Below are positions 8,687 to 17,395 of a stretch of DNA of 64,000 bases, in pieces (positions within the stretch are counted from its first letter, which is position 1; each line of letters begins with the position of its first letter). This stretch comes from DSVZ01 sp037439785 (lineage in GTDB: Bacteria > Verrucomicrobiota > Verrucomicrobiia > Limisphaerales > J093), in the NCBI GenBank assembly GCA_037439785.1, contig JBBIVJ010000014.1, positions 1 to 64,000 of the forward strand, read 5' to 3'. The position numbers and the translations under genes are program-made. The notes beneath the pieces are model-generated. The model did no database searches and was not told the DNA's origin. It saw only the letters and a program-made list of their open reading frames with translations.

Positions 8687-10068
8687 GGCTGGCTGCGGCG
8701 GTTCAGTTCGCACTCCAGGCTCCAGGCCGCGGGCAGGTCCGCCCGACCGGGGGCCGGTCCCTGGATGGATTTGGTGCTGACCTGGCTGAAGAGCGGGCGG
8801 CCGCTGACCCGGATGGCCGCCAGGGCCTGGTTGTATTCGGTGACCTTGCCCTGCTGGTCGGCCGGGACGCTGCCGGTGAGGATGAGTTTGCGGCCGCGCT
8901 GGAAGCTGAGGGAGTTGAGGGTCAGGCCTTCGGGCAGGGCCTCGGCGGCGGCCTTCCAGCAGTCCAGGGCGGCGAATTTGAGATTGATCTGTTCCTGGAG
9001 CACGTCCAGGCGGGCCCGGAGTTGGAGGGCCTGTTGGTAGCGGGCTTGGCGGAGGGCAATCTTCTGGTCCACCCGCATTTTCTGGTAGTCGAGCACGCTC
9101 AGCCAGGCCAGGTAGCCCAGGACCAGGAAGAGGTACACCAGGGCGATCCCCCCCAGGGCGCGCATCCAGAGCCGGTCCACAAATTCCTGGCGGTAGCGGG
9201 CGCGGACCTCGGCGGGTACCAGGTTCAAGGTGGTGGCGGTGGTGGCGCTGGCGGCGGCCAGCTCGGCGGGGCGGCGCCGCTCCCGCACGGTCAGCGCGTC
9301 TCCCACCAGGTCCCGCAACGCCGGTTCCAGCACGGCGGCCACCTCCGGTGCCGCCCACAGGGTGAGATCGGTGGGAGGACCGTCCAGCCAGCCGGCCACC
9401 TCGGCCGCCCAGGCCGTGCGGCGCAGGGCATCTGCCAGGGCATCGCCGGCGCGGGTTTCGCCAGTGAAGCGCGCCAGGCTCAGGTGCCTCAACCGCCCCC
9501 CGGCCCACCAGGCGCACAGGCAGACCAGCGCCGGGCCGTCCCGTTCGGCCAGCACGTACAAGCCGTTGCTGGGGGCGGGCAGGGTGAGCAGTTCGCGCAG
9601 GATGGGCAGTTCCAGGCGGTCGGGCCGGTAGCCGGCGGCCTCGAGTTGCTGGAGGCGAGCCTCGAGGCTGTCGCGTTCGGCGATGACCACCACGGCGGTG
9701 AGCGGTTCGCCGGGGGCGGCGGGCAGGGCCTCGCAGGTCCAGAGCACCTGGGCGGCGGGCAGGGGGGAGAGTTTTTCGATCTGGAACTCAACCAGGGCGG
9801 GAATTTCGGCCGGGTCGCCGGGTGGCAGTTCGACCACGCGCAGGAAGACCTTGTCGGCGGGCAGCCAGGCGAGGTTCAAACGGGGCTGCCAGGTGTGGCG
9901 GAAGGTCTTGCCCACGCGGTCGGAGGGCAGGGAGGCGAGGGTCTCGTAGCGGGTCTCGGCCACGAGCTGGGCGCCGGTGCCCTTGCGGCCGAACTGCCAC
10001 AACCGGCAGCCGTCACCTTCCGGGGCGAGCACGTTGCAGGAGGTCCAGCGCGGGGCGGGGGCGGGCAT
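8683..10068 (-). CDS. GspL-like protein: PilM-type actin-like domain fused to PilN-type domain
   Basis: 461 residues. The first 270 residues resemble the actin-like PilM/GspL cytoplasmic domain (LRVVELPPGDPAEIPALVEF, then AVVVIAERD and a hydrophobic beta core). A membrane helix lies at about 302-324, then a coiled coil and a PilN-like periplasmic domain (LPEGLTLNSLSF, GSVPADQQG). In pili these are separate PilM and PilN proteins; here they are one chain, as in GspL of type II secretion. The ATG at 10068 is two bases after the gspE stop. The protein should connect the GspE ATPase to the membrane platform. Confidence 0.8.
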   Translation of the reverse strand: MPAPAPRWTSCNVLAPEGDGCRLWQFGRKGTGAQLVAETRYETLASLPSDRVGKTFRHTWQPRLNLAWLPADKVFLRVVELPPGDPAEIPALVEFQIEKLSPLPAAQVLWTCEALPAAPGEPLTAVVVIAERDSLEARLQQLEAAGYRPDRLELPILRELLTLPAPSNGLYVLAERDGPALVCLCAWWAGGRLRHLSLARFTGETRAGDALADALRRTAWAAEVAGWLDGPPTDLTLWAAPEVAAVLEPALRDLVGDALTVRERRRPAELAAASATTATTLNLVPAEVRARYRQEFVDRLWMRALGGIALVYLFLVLGYLAWLSVLDYQKMRVDQKIALRQARYQQALQLRARLDVLQEQINLKFAALDCWKAAAEALPEGLTLNSLSFQRGRKLILTGSVPADQQGKVTEYNQALAAIRVSGRPLFSQVSTKSIQGPAPGRADLPAAWSLECELNRRSQP

Positions 10069-10070
10069 GG

Positions 10071-11825
10071 CTAGTTTTTCTCGTCGCCGAGCAGCGCCGC
10101 GAGGTGTTCCTCGATCTGGGTGACGCGGAGCACCTCCTCGATGGTGGTGGGGCGCTCGAGATCGAGCACCCGCTCCCAGCCGGCCATGCGGAGGGTTTTC
10201 ATGCCGTCGGCGATGGCGTGGGCGGCAATGGTCGAGGCCGGGGCGCGGTTCATGATGAGCGGGCGCATGCTCTCGGTGACCACCAGCAGTTCGTAGATGC
10301 CGGTGCGGCCCTGGTAGCCGAGGAAGCGGCATTCGTCGCAGCCGGCTCCCTTGTAGAAGCGGGCCGATTCGATCCGCTCGCGGGGGAAGCCGATTTTGAG
10401 CAGGTACTGCGGTTCGACCGCCTGGGGGGTGCGGCAGTGGGGGCAGACCAGGCGCACCAGGCGCTGGGCCATGACCGCCTCGACCGAGGAGGCCACCAGA
10501 AACGGCTCGATGCCCATGTCAATGAGCCGGGTGAAGGCGCTGGGGGCGTCGTTGGTGTGGAGGGTGCTGAAGACCAGGTGGCCGGTGAGGGAGGCGCGGA
10601 TGGCGATCTCGGCGGTCTCCAGGTCGCGGATTTCGCCCACCATGACCACGTTGGGGTCCTGGCGCAGGATGTGGCGCAGGCCCACGGCGAAGGTCAGGCC
10701 GATCTCGGGCCGGACGGCGATCTGGTTGATGCCGGCGATTTCGTACTCGACCGGTTCCTCGACGGTGATGATGCGCTTGGTGGGGACGTTGATTTCGCTC
10801 AGGAAGGTGTAGAGGGAGGTGGACTTGCCGGAGCCGGTGGGGCCGGTGACCAGGAAGATGCCGTGCGGCTTGCGGATCAGTTGCTGGATGGCCTCCTCCT
10901 CGCGCAGGGGAAGGCCCAGGCTGCGCATGGTCCAGATTTGTCCGCCCCGGCGCAGCAGCCGCAGGGAGGTACTCTCGCCGTACACGGTGGGGACGGTCGA
11001 GACGCGGATGTCAATTTCCTGGCCCTTGATGCGGACGTTGATGCGGCCGTCCTGGGGCAGGCGCTTCTCGGCGATGTTCATGCCGGCCATGACCTTGATG
11101 CGCGACAGGATGGCGGCCTGGTACTTCTTCAGCTCGTTGGGCACCGGCGCGCGGTACAGCATGCCGTCAATGCGGTAGCGGATGCGCAGGTCCGTCTCCA
11201 TTGGCTCGAAGTGGATGTCCGTGGCGCGGCTGTTGTAGGCCTCCCAGATGATCTGGTTGACGAACTTGATGACGCTGGCCTCCTGGTCCTCGGCGGTGAT
11301 GTCCTTGTTGGCGGCCGGTTCCTCCTCCCCGGGCTCGTCGGTGGCCATGCCGTCGAGGGTCTCGGCCCCCACGCCGTAGATGCCCTTGAGGCCCTTGTCC
11401 ACCTCCTCGCGCGGGGCCAGGGCAAACTGCACCTGCTCCCCCGCCTCGAAGAGCACCGCGCTGACCAGGTCCGGATCAAACGGGTTGGCGGTGGCCAGCC
11501 AGAGGTGGTCGTTCTCCAGCTTCACCGGGGTGACGCGGTGGGCGAAGGCGACCTTGGGCGAGAGTCGGCGGCGCAGTTCGCGTTTGGCCTCCTCCTCTGT
11601 CGGCAGGGGGATGCGCTCCAGGAACGGCCAGCCCAGCGCGGCGCTCAACCGGCCCAGAAAGGCCGGCTCGGGCAGTTCGCTGTGGCGCTGGAAGTGCGCG
11701 AGCAGGTCGGGGGCGCGTTGGTCCCCTTCCGGCTCGGCCAACCACTCCCGCCGCCCGGCCTCGAACTGGTCCGGCGCAACCAGCCCGGCCCGGGCCAGCA
11801 GGACTTTGATGCTGGGTACGGCCAT
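10071..11825 (-). CDS. gspE: Type II secretion / type IV pilus assembly ATPase (GspE/PilB)
   Basis: 584 residues. An N-terminal MshEN/N1E-like domain (1-130) precedes the RecA-like ATPase with Walker A GPTGSGKST near 325, the Asp box, Walker B VVMVGEIRD near 395 and a His box. The zinc-binding C4 motif typical of GspE/PilB is present (CPHC and CDEC pairs, about 460-500). It powers pseudopilus or pilus assembly at the cytoplasmic face. First gene of a four-gene operon on the minus strand (gspE, GspL-like, GspM-like, secretin). No gspF platform gene or major pseudopilin is in this operon, so the machine must be completed elsewhere in the genome. Confidence 0.93.
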   Translation of the reverse strand: MAVPSIKVLLARAGLVAPDQFEAGRREWLAEPEGDQRAPDLLAHFQRHSELPEPAFLGRLSAALGWPFLERIPLPTEEEAKRELRRRLSPKVAFAHRVTPVKLENDHLWLATANPFDPDLVSAVLFEAGEQVQFALAPREEVDKGLKGIYGVGAETLDGMATDEPGEEEPAANKDITAEDQEASVIKFVNQIIWEAYNSRATDIHFEPMETDLRIRYRIDGMLYRAPVPNELKKYQAAILSRIKVMAGMNIAEKRLPQDGRINVRIKGQEIDIRVSTVPTVYGESTSLRLLRRGGQIWTMRSLGLPLREEEAIQQLIRKPHGIFLVTGPTGSGKSTSLYTFLSEINVPTKRIITVEEPVEYEIAGINQIAVRPEIGLTFAVGLRHILRQDPNVVMVGEIRDLETAEIAIRASLTGHLVFSTLHTNDAPSAFTRLIDMGIEPFLVASSVEAVMAQRLVRLVCPHCRTPQAVEPQYLLKIGFPRERIESARFYKGAGCDECRFLGYQGRTGIYELLVVTESMRPLIMNRAPASTIAAHAIADGMKTLRMAGWERVLDLERPTTIEEVLRVTQIEEHLAALLGDEKN

Positions 11826-11977
11826 CGTGCGTGTGCGGCGCCTTTACCTAAACAGCGCCGGCCCCCAAAAGTTGCGGCCCCCGGCCGCGGCGTCGAGCGC
11901 GGAACGCGTCCCGCCCCGCTTCAAACCCTCACCGGCGAAGCGCCGACCCGGCCCACCGGGGGCAGGCGACCGGTCCG

Positions 11978-12004
11978 GCGCCCCCTCCGGAGAGGTGGGG
12001 GCGC
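11978..12004. repeat. Perfect inverted repeat after the second ABC exporter
   Basis: GCGCCCCC and GGGGGCGC form a perfect 8-bp stem with an 11-base spacer that itself contains TCCGGA. It lies eight bases beyond the stop of the ABC exporter at 12013. It could terminate transcription, but no T-run follows on either strand, so I class it only as a hairpin. The rest of the 187-base gap shows nothing clear. Confidence 0.5.
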
Positions 12005-12012
12005 GGCCTCGG

Positions 12013-13860
12013 TCAAGAGGCTGGGGGTGCGGGAGGCGGTTGGAACTGCAGTTCATACAGCCGCCGGTACGTGCCATTGCGCGCCAGCAGCTCCGCGTGC
12101 CGGCCGGTTTCCACCACCCGCCCCTCGGCCAGCACCACGATCAGGTCCGCGTGCAGCACCGTCGAGAGCCGGTGGGCCACGCAGAGGGTGGTCCGCCCTT
12201 GCATCAACGTGTCCAGGGCTGCCTGTACCAGCCGCTCCGACTCGCTGTCCAGCGCGCTGGTGGCCTCGTCGAGGATGAGGATGGGGGCATCCCGCAGCAG
12301 GGCGCGGGCGATGGCCAGCCGTTGCCTCTGGCCGCCGGACAGGCTCACGCCGCGTTCGCCGATCACCGTCTCGTAACCGGCGGGGGTTTGCAGGATGAAC
12401 TCGTGCGCGTGGGCCGCCCGTGCCGCGCGCTCGATGTCCGCCTGGCTGGTACCGGGCCGGCCCAGCTCGATGTTCCGGCGGATGGTGTCGTTGAACAGGA
12501 TGGTCTCCTGGGTGACCACCGCGATCTGGGCGCGCAGCTCCCGCAGCGATACCTCGCGCAGGTCCACGTCCCCGATGCACACCCGTCCGGCCGTCGGGTC
12601 GTAAAAGCGCAGCAGCAGGTGCGTCAAGGTGGTTTTGCCCGAGCCGCTGGCCCCCACCAGCGCCACCAGCCGGCCCGCGGGCAGGGTCAGATGAATGTCC
12701 CGCAGCACCGGCCGCGAGTCGTAGGCAAAGTCCACGTGCTCAAAGCGGATGTCCCGGCCTGCCGCGTGCAGCGGCCGGGGCCGGGCCGGCTCGGGCAGGT
12801 CGGACTGCGTGGCCAGCAGGGCGAAGACCCGCTGGCTGGCCGCGCGGGCCTGGACCAGGCGGTTGTACACCTTCACCACCGTGCGGATGCGGGCGTACAT
12901 CAACATGATGGCGGTCACAAAGGCCATGAACCCCGCCGCGCTGGTCCGCTGGTCCCCCCCCAGCGCCACAAAGCCCAGCAACACCGCCGCCCCCACCATC
13001 CCGAAAAACTCGATCAACGGCCCGGGCAGTTCGCTGGCCCGGATCACCCGCATGTACTGGCCGATGAACCGGCCGATCAAACGCCGGTACTCCGCGGCGG
13101 CAATCGGCTCCAGGTTGTACGCCTGCACGATCCGCACCCCGCTCAACGCCTCGTGCAACCCCCGGAACACCGCCGCGGTCTCGTTCTGCATCGCCACCGC
13201 CGACTTGCGGATTTTACGGGCATACACGATCACCGGCACCAGGCAGACCGGGAAAATCAGCAGCGACAGCCCGGTCAACCGCGGCTGCTGGGTGACCTGG
13301 TAAATGACAAAGGCCAGCAACGCCACCGGGTCCTTGATCACCGAGACCAGCGACTCCGCAAACGAGGCCTGGATGGCCCCCACGTCGTTGGCCAGCCGCG
13401 ACATCAACTCGCCCGTGCTGGTGCGGGTGTGGAAACCCAGCGGCAGGCGCAACAGGTGTTCAAACAACCGCCCGCGCAGGTCCGCCACCGCCCGCACCGC
13501 CACCCAGTGCAGCAGGTACTGGTGCAGGTAATTGACCGCGCCCCGCCAGGCCATCACCGCCGGCAACACCGCCACCACCACCACCACCGGCAGGGTGGGG
13601 GTGGTGGCCAGCCCCTGCAACCGTTCGCCCAGCCACGCCGCCAGCCCGGGCAGGTACGCCCCCAACTGCGCCAGGCCGTGCTGGATTTCGGCGCCGCCGG
13701 TCTGCGGAAAAATCACTGCGAAGATGAAGTACACCGCCAGCACCAGCAGCACCTCGTTGACCCCGGCAACCAGGCCCAGCAACACCCCCAGGCCCAGCCG
13801 CGTCCGGTAAGGCCGCGCCCAGGTGAGAAGCTGGCGGAGAAACGACCACATGCTGCGCAT
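12013..13860 (-). CDS. ABC exporter, fused membrane and ATPase domains (MsbA/lipid A flippase-like)
   Basis: 615 residues. Membrane domain at about 15-320 with a long periplasmic loop after the first helix; ATPase domain with Walker A GASGSGKTT near 403, canonical LSGGQRQR near 505 and Walker B ILILDEATSA near 525. Unlike the exporter at 3708-5576 the signature is canonical, so the two are not recent duplicates. MsbA-type proteins flip lipid A-core across the inner membrane; a heptose kinase for LPS core synthesis is encoded 1.4 kb away on the same strand, which fits that role but does not prove it. Two start codons nine bases apart are possible (13860 or 13851); neither has a clear Shine-Dalgarno. 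Confidence 0.88.
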   Translation of the reverse strand: MRSMWSFLRQLLTWARPYRTRLGLGVLLGLVAGVNEVLLVLAVYFIFAVIFPQTGGAEIQHGLAQLGAYLPGLAAWLGERLQGLATTPTLPVVVVVAVLPAVMAWRGAVNYLHQYLLHWVAVRAVADLRGRLFEHLLRLPLGFHTRTSTGELMSRLANDVGAIQASFAESLVSVIKDPVALLAFVIYQVTQQPRLTGLSLLIFPVCLVPVIVYARKIRKSAVAMQNETAAVFRGLHEALSGVRIVQAYNLEPIAAAEYRRLIGRFIGQYMRVIRASELPGPLIEFFGMVGAAVLLGFVALGGDQRTSAAGFMAFVTAIMLMYARIRTVVKVYNRLVQARAASQRVFALLATQSDLPEPARPRPLHAAGRDIRFEHVDFAYDSRPVLRDIHLTLPAGRLVALVGASGSGKTTLTHLLLRFYDPTAGRVCIGDVDLREVSLRELRAQIAVVTQETILFNDTIRRNIELGRPGTSQADIERAARAAHAHEFILQTPAGYETVIGERGVSLSGGQRQRLAIARALLRDAPILILDEATSALDSESERLVQAALDTLMQGRTTLCVAHRLSTVLHADLIVVLAEGRVVETGRHAELLARNGTYRRLYELQFQPPPAPPAS

Positions 13861-13910
13861 TCAGCTTGCCAAGGGCCTGCCCCCTCCCGCGAGGAATTTC
13901 CCGCGTCTGA

Positions 13911-14180
13911 GAGGAACCGCGTCCTCGCGGTCCCAACGAGCCGGGCAAGTTGGCCGTCCCATCTCGCCGTAGCGCTGACTGGCACTCGGCCGTCTCGCAG
14001 GCCGGCAGCCCGCAGACCGGCCGGATGCCAGGGACCGCCCGCCGTCGGCCGATCGGCGAAGCGGCGGACGGCCCCTTCAGCCCCCCGCCTGCCGGCTGGA
14101 AGCCGGCGACACGGCAGGCTGGGAAGCCTGCGCTACGCTGCCGGGCAGGTTGCCCGTTCCACCCAGGGCCGGCAGGGCGC
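13911..14180 (+). repeat. Dispersed hairpin-rich repeat unit, copy A
   Basis: Similar over its length to 57588-57863 in the same orientation, and in its core to 17180-17250 in reverse. It contains a run of short stem-loops: a GGACCGCG-type stem with loop TCCT (13913-13934), GCCGGCT-GGA-AGCCGGC, GCAGGCT-GGGA-AGCCTGC and CGGGCA-GGT-TGCCCG. It ends with a conserved CGTTCCACCCAGGGCCGG segment. Nothing suggests that it codes for protein. Confidence 0.75.
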
Positions 14181-14190
14181 CAGCTTTTGG

Positions 14191-14383
14191 AGTGCCTGCC
14201 TGTGCGGCGCACGCAGACAGGCACCAGGCTTCCGGCGCTCTGGGTCAGGGTCGGTCGCTTCGGACTTCGGACTTGGTACTTCGTGAAGGCGCGGCTGCCC
14301 CTGACCTGCCACCTTCCTGCCACCCGGCCGGTAGCTGCCAGCGTGAGCCGGCGGAGCAATGGTCCGCCGCGTCACCGCGGCGA
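14191..14383 (+). repeat. Second hairpin module of cluster A
   Basis: It contains a TGCCTG...CAGGCA hairpin (14193-14223), a direct CTTCGGACTTCGGACTT stretch (about 14258-14274), a GTGAGCCGGC segment and a CGCCGCG-TCAC-CGCGGCG hairpin ending just before the mnmC-type stop codon. The same elements, in the same order, appear at 57242-57494 and, reversed, at 46457-46610. Confidence 0.65.
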
Positions 14384-15304
14384 TTACGGGGCGGGAGCAG
14401 GCAGGGTCGGCGAGGACGCCGATCCGCCCACCCACTGCGGATGGCGTTCCAGCCGTTCGAGCGTGGCGGGGCTGAGCCGGGCCTGGAGGTAGCGCGGCCC
14501 GGCCAGGGGCTCGGCGCTGTTGGAGCGGCGGGCACGCGCCAGCCAGCGACGGTCAAGCGGCGCGGCCAGCAGTCGAGGGTCGTTGGCGGCGACGGTGGTT
14601 TCTTCCTTGGCGCCGCTGGCCTGGCCCACGCCCACGAAGAAGCCGGCCACCAGCAGGGTCACCCGGACCAGCGTGGCCCGCGAGTAGGTGGCCAGGGCAC
14701 ACGGTCGCCGCGGGTCCAGCCGGGCGTGCAACCGCCGGAACAGCGGCAGGGTCCACATGTCCGGGTTGCGGGCGGGGGAGAAGGCGTCGTAGAGGATGGC
14801 GTGGGGGGCGGGCACCTCCGCCGCGCGGGGACTTGCCAGCCAGGTGGGGAAGTCCGCCACTTCGACCGACCAGTGCACCGGCTGGCGGCCGTTGTCGAAT
14901 CGCACCTCCCGCGTCTCGAGCACGCGCTCCACGGCCGTCTCGTAGCCGGTGAAGTAACCCAACCTCCGGGCGTGGCCGCGGGCGAAGACCAGCGCGGCCA
15001 GCGTACGGTCAAAGCTCACCACCCGCAGCGGCGTGGTCAGGTCCCGCACCGCGCGCAGGAGGGTCAGGACGTTGGCCGCCGCGCCCAGGCCGACGTCCCA
15101 GACCACCAGTTCGTGTGCGGTTGCGCGCAACCGCTGGACCAGCCGCAACGGCCGCAGGTACACCGCTTCGGCCTCGGCCGCGGGCCCGATGCCGGGGTGG
15201 AAGGTTTCGCCTTCGGCCCGCGCGCGCACGCTCCAGGCGCCGCCGGCCACGCGCACCAGTTCGTAGGCGGCGCCGGGTGCGGCAACCGGCGGGGCCGCGC
15301 TCAT
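14384..15304 (-). CDS. MnmC/MnmD-type tRNA methyltransferase (DUF752 family)
   Basis: 306 residues. The hallmark DAFSPARNPDMW at about 171-182 is that of the MnmC methyltransferase half, which methylates the 5-aminomethyl group of wobble uridine in tRNA. An SAM-binding region precedes it (VVWDVGLGAAANVLTLL, about 70-86; the usual GxGxG is present as GLGAA). The FAD-dependent oxidase half of E. coli MnmC is absent, so this is an MnmD-like stand-alone enzyme. The ATG at 15304 overlaps the heptose-kinase stop (ATGA). The C-terminal 80 residues (AKEETTVAANDP onward) match the tail of the family, which handles methylaminomethyl precursors; substrate unverified. Confidence 0.78.
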   Translation of the reverse strand: MSAAPPVAAPGAAYELVRVAGGAWSVRARAEGETFHPGIGPAAEAEAVYLRPLRLVQRLRATAHELVVWDVGLGAAANVLTLLRAVRDLTTPLRVVSFDRTLAALVFARGHARRLGYFTGYETAVERVLETREVRFDNGRQPVHWSVEVADFPTWLASPRAAEVPAPHAILYDAFSPARNPDMWTLPLFRRLHARLDPRRPCALATYSRATLVRVTLLVAGFFVGVGQASGAKEETTVAANDPRLLAAPLDRRWLARARRSNSAEPLAGPRYLQARLSPATLERLERHPQWVGGSASSPTLPAPAP

Positions 15305-16320
15305 GCGTGGCGGTCGAAGCTGGCCAGCAGTTCGGCGGGGGAAACCGTGGCGGTGCCCAGTTTGCCCACCACCACACCGGCGGCGTGGTTGGAGAAAACC
15401 GCCGCCTCTTCGGGCGCGGCCCCCGCCGCGATGGCCAGGGTGAAGGCGGCGATGACGGTGTCCCCGGCCCCGGAGACGTCGAAGACCTCGCGGGCGGTGG
15501 TGGGGATGTGGCGGGGCGGCTGGCCGCGGCGGTGCAGTAACATGCCCGCCTCACCGAGGGTGATGAGGAGCAGGGCGGGCGCCAGCGTGTCCATCAGGCG
15601 GCGGGCCACCTCGAGCAACGCGCGGTCCTCGAGGGGGGGGCGGCCGGAATGGGGATCGGGCAGGCCGGCCAGTTCAAAGGCCTCCTGGCGGTTGGGGGTC
15701 AACAGGGAGAGTCCTTCCAGCCGCAGGGCGTGGACCGGTTTGGGGTCCAGGCTCAGCCACACCCCCTGGCGGCGGCAGACCTCGCGCAGGTGGTCCAGCA
15801 GCGGCTGGGTGATCACGCCTTTGCCGTAGTCGCCCACAATGACCGCGTCGGCCCCGCGCAACCGCGCCCGCAGGCGCCGCCACAACTGATCGTTCTGCGC
15901 CGGCTCCAAGGGGGCGCGGTGTTCACGGTCCACGCGCACCACCTGCTGGCGCTGGGCCAGGATGCGGGTCTTGAGGCTGGTGGGGCGGCCCGGATGCACC
16001 ACCAGCCCGCGGCAATCCACGCCGTCCCCTTCCAGCAGCCGCCGCAGCCGAGTGCCGTCGGCGTCGGGACCGATGACGGCGAACAGTTCGGCGGTGGCGC
16101 CCAGGGCGGTGAGGTTGCGGGCCACGTTGGCGGCGCCCCCGGGCATGAAGGTTTCCTGCTCGAACTCGACCACCGGCACGGGCGCCTCGGGCGAGATGCG
16201 GAGGACCCGGCCCCAGAGGAACTGGTCGAGCATGATGTCGCCCACCACCAGGACGCGCCGGCGGGTGGCGGTGCGGAGCAGGCGGCGGACGCGGGCCAGG
16301 GGCAGGTGATTCGGGTTCAC
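15301..16320 (-). CDS. hldA: D-glycero-beta-D-manno-heptose-7-phosphate kinase (HldE kinase domain, RfaE1)
   Basis: 339 residues of the PfkB/ribokinase fold with the HldE-kinase signature VVGDIMLDQFLWGRVLRISP near the N-terminus, GGAANVARNL near 62 and the catalytic DVSGAGDTV near 279-287. It phosphorylates heptose 7-phosphate at C1 in ADP-heptose synthesis for LPS core. The adenylyltransferase domain of bifunctional HldE is missing, so a separate hldC-type gene is expected elsewhere. GTG start at 16320, eight bases after the thiG stop, in an operon thiG-hldA-mnmC-type. Confidence 0.9.
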   Translation of the reverse strand: MNPNHLPLARVRRLLRTATRRRVLVVGDIMLDQFLWGRVLRISPEAPVPVVEFEQETFMPGGAANVARNLTALGATAELFAVIGPDADGTRLRRLLEGDGVDCRGLVVHPGRPTSLKTRILAQRQQVVRVDREHRAPLEPAQNDQLWRRLRARLRGADAVIVGDYGKGVITQPLLDHLREVCRRQGVWLSLDPKPVHALRLEGLSLLTPNRQEAFELAGLPDPHSGRPPLEDRALLEVARRLMDTLAPALLLITLGEAGMLLHRRGQPPRHIPTTAREVFDVSGAGDTVIAAFTLAIAAGAAPEEAAVFSNHAAGVVVGKLGTATVSPAELLASFDRHA

Positions 16321-16328
16321 GTGCGCGC

Positions 16329-17123
16329 TCAGGGGCTGTCCAGGAACACCGTCAACGGGCTGGTGGGCCGGGCCTCGAGACCGGGGTCGGCCAGGCCGAT
16401 CTCAAAGGCGGCGCGGCCGGCCTCGACCGCGGCCTTGAAGGCGCGGGCCATGCGCACCGGATCGGCCGCCACGGCGATGGCGGTGTTCACCAGCACGGCG
16501 TCAGCGCCCAGCTCCAGGGCCGCGGCGGCGTGGCTGGGGGCGCCCAGACCGGCATCCACCACCACCGGCACGGTGGCCTGCTCGATGATGATGCGGAGCT
16601 GGTCGCGGGTTTGCAGGCCGCGGTTGGAGCCGATGGGCGAACCCAGCGGCATGACCGTGGCGGTGCCGACTTCCTCCAAGCGCTTGGCCAGCACGGGGTC
16701 GGCGTTGATGTAAGGCAACACCACGAAGCCTTCGGCCACGAGCTGTTCGGCGGCGCGCAGGGTCTCGACCGGGTCGGGCAACAGGTAACGGGGGTCGGGG
16801 TGGATTTCCAGCTTCACCCAGTGGGGCAGGCCGGCGGCGCGGGCCAGACGGGCCAGGCGGACGGCCTCGGCGGCATTGAGGGCCCCGCTGGTGTTGGGCA
16901 GCACCAGGTAGCGTTGGGGGTCAAGGAACTCGAGGATGTTGGCAAAGGGGTCCTTCCGGCCGCTCAGGTCCGCCCGCCGCAGCGCGACGGTGACGATCTC
17001 GGCGCCGCTGGCCGCCAGGGCGTCGCGCATCAACTCGGGCGAGGCGAATTTGCCCGTGCCCAGGAGCAGGCGCGAGGTGAAGGAGCGGCCGGCAATGGTC
17101 CAGGGTGTGTGTGCCACCAACAT
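16329..17123 (-). CDS. thiG: Thiazole synthase ThiG
   Basis: 264 residues from the chosen start. Family motifs: SRLLLGTGKF near the N-terminus, WVKLEIHPDPRYLLPD with the Schiff-base lysine, GSPIGSNRGL and DAGLGAPSHAA with the phosphate-binding glycines. ThiG makes the thiazole phosphate of thiamine from deoxyxylulose phosphate, dehydroglycine or iminoglycine and ThiS thiocarboxylate. No thiS, thiF, thiH or thiO lies nearby, so the pathway is split. An ATG at 17135 is also in frame, but a TATGGT hexamer seven bases before 17123 overlaps it and favours the inner start. No TPP riboswitch was seen upstream. Confidence 0.93.
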   Translation of the reverse strand: MLVAHTPWTIAGRSFTSRLLLGTGKFASPELMRDALAASGAEIVTVALRRADLSGRKDPFANILEFLDPQRYLVLPNTSGALNAAEAVRLARLARAAGLPHWVKLEIHPDPRYLLPDPVETLRAAEQLVAEGFVVLPYINADPVLAKRLEEVGTATVMPLGSPIGSNRGLQTRDQLRIIIEQATVPVVVDAGLGAPSHAAAALELGADAVLVNTAIAVAADPVRMARAFKAAVEAGRAAFEIGLADPGLEARPTSPLTVFLDSP

Positions 17124-17130
17124 TGGCGGG

Positions 17131-17136
17131 ACCATA
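17131..17136 (-). promoter_or_regulatory. Candidate -10 element for thiG
   Basis: TATGGT on the minus strand, seven bases before the preferred ATG at 17123. Same layout as other candidate leaderless promoters in the window, one base longer in spacing. No -35 was recognised. Confidence 0.4.
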
Positions 17137-17179
17137 CGGCGGACGGCGGGGGGCGTCGAGGCGGCAATGGCCGGCGGCT

Positions 17180-17250
17180 ACGCGCCCGGCGACGTAGGGC
17201 AGGCTACCCAGCCTGCCATGTTGCCGGCTTCGAGCCGGCGGCCGGGTGGT
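17180..17250 (-). repeat. Dispersed hairpin repeat, partial copy D
   Basis: Two perfect stem-loops: GGCAGGCT-ACCC-AGCCTGCC (17198-17217) and GCCGGCT-TCG-AGCCGGC (17223-17239). In reverse complement they follow the same order as the core of copies A and C. The surrounding 270-base gap between thiG and the TPR/VCBS gene holds only this and the promoter of the latter. Confidence 0.7.
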
Positions 17251-17361
17251 TGTGTCTGGACGGTCCGCCGCCCCGCCCGCCCACGTCCCGGGGTGCGGCA
17301 GACCCCGGCCTTATTGGGGAGCGAGGAGAGAAAAGGAGGAGCCCCGCCCGGCCGTTCAGCC

Positions 17362-17389
17362 TTGTCGGCGGGGGCGCCGCGGCTAGGCT
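17362..17389 (+). promoter_or_regulatory. Candidate promoter, leaderless, for the TPR/VCBS lipoprotein
   Basis: TTGTCG (17362-17367), 16 bases, TAGGCT (17384-17389), then six bases (GGGGCC) and the ATG at 17396. There is no Shine-Dalgarno in the six-base gap. Confidence 0.5.
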
Positions 17390-17395
17390 GGGGCC

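Larger units (their letters stand above)
13861..14383. other. Intergenic gap filled by modular hairpin repeats (cluster A)
   Basis: No gene is supported here. The gap consists of a 270-base hairpin-rich unit (13911-14180) and a second module (14191-14383), both with relatives elsewhere in the window. An open frame crosses it on the plus strand but shows no protein family signature. Confidence 0.7.

Noticed and set aside
17124..17395. TPP riboswitch upstream of thiG
   Set aside because: No CTGAGA-type core; the sequence is repeat hairpins and a -10-like hexamer next to the start.
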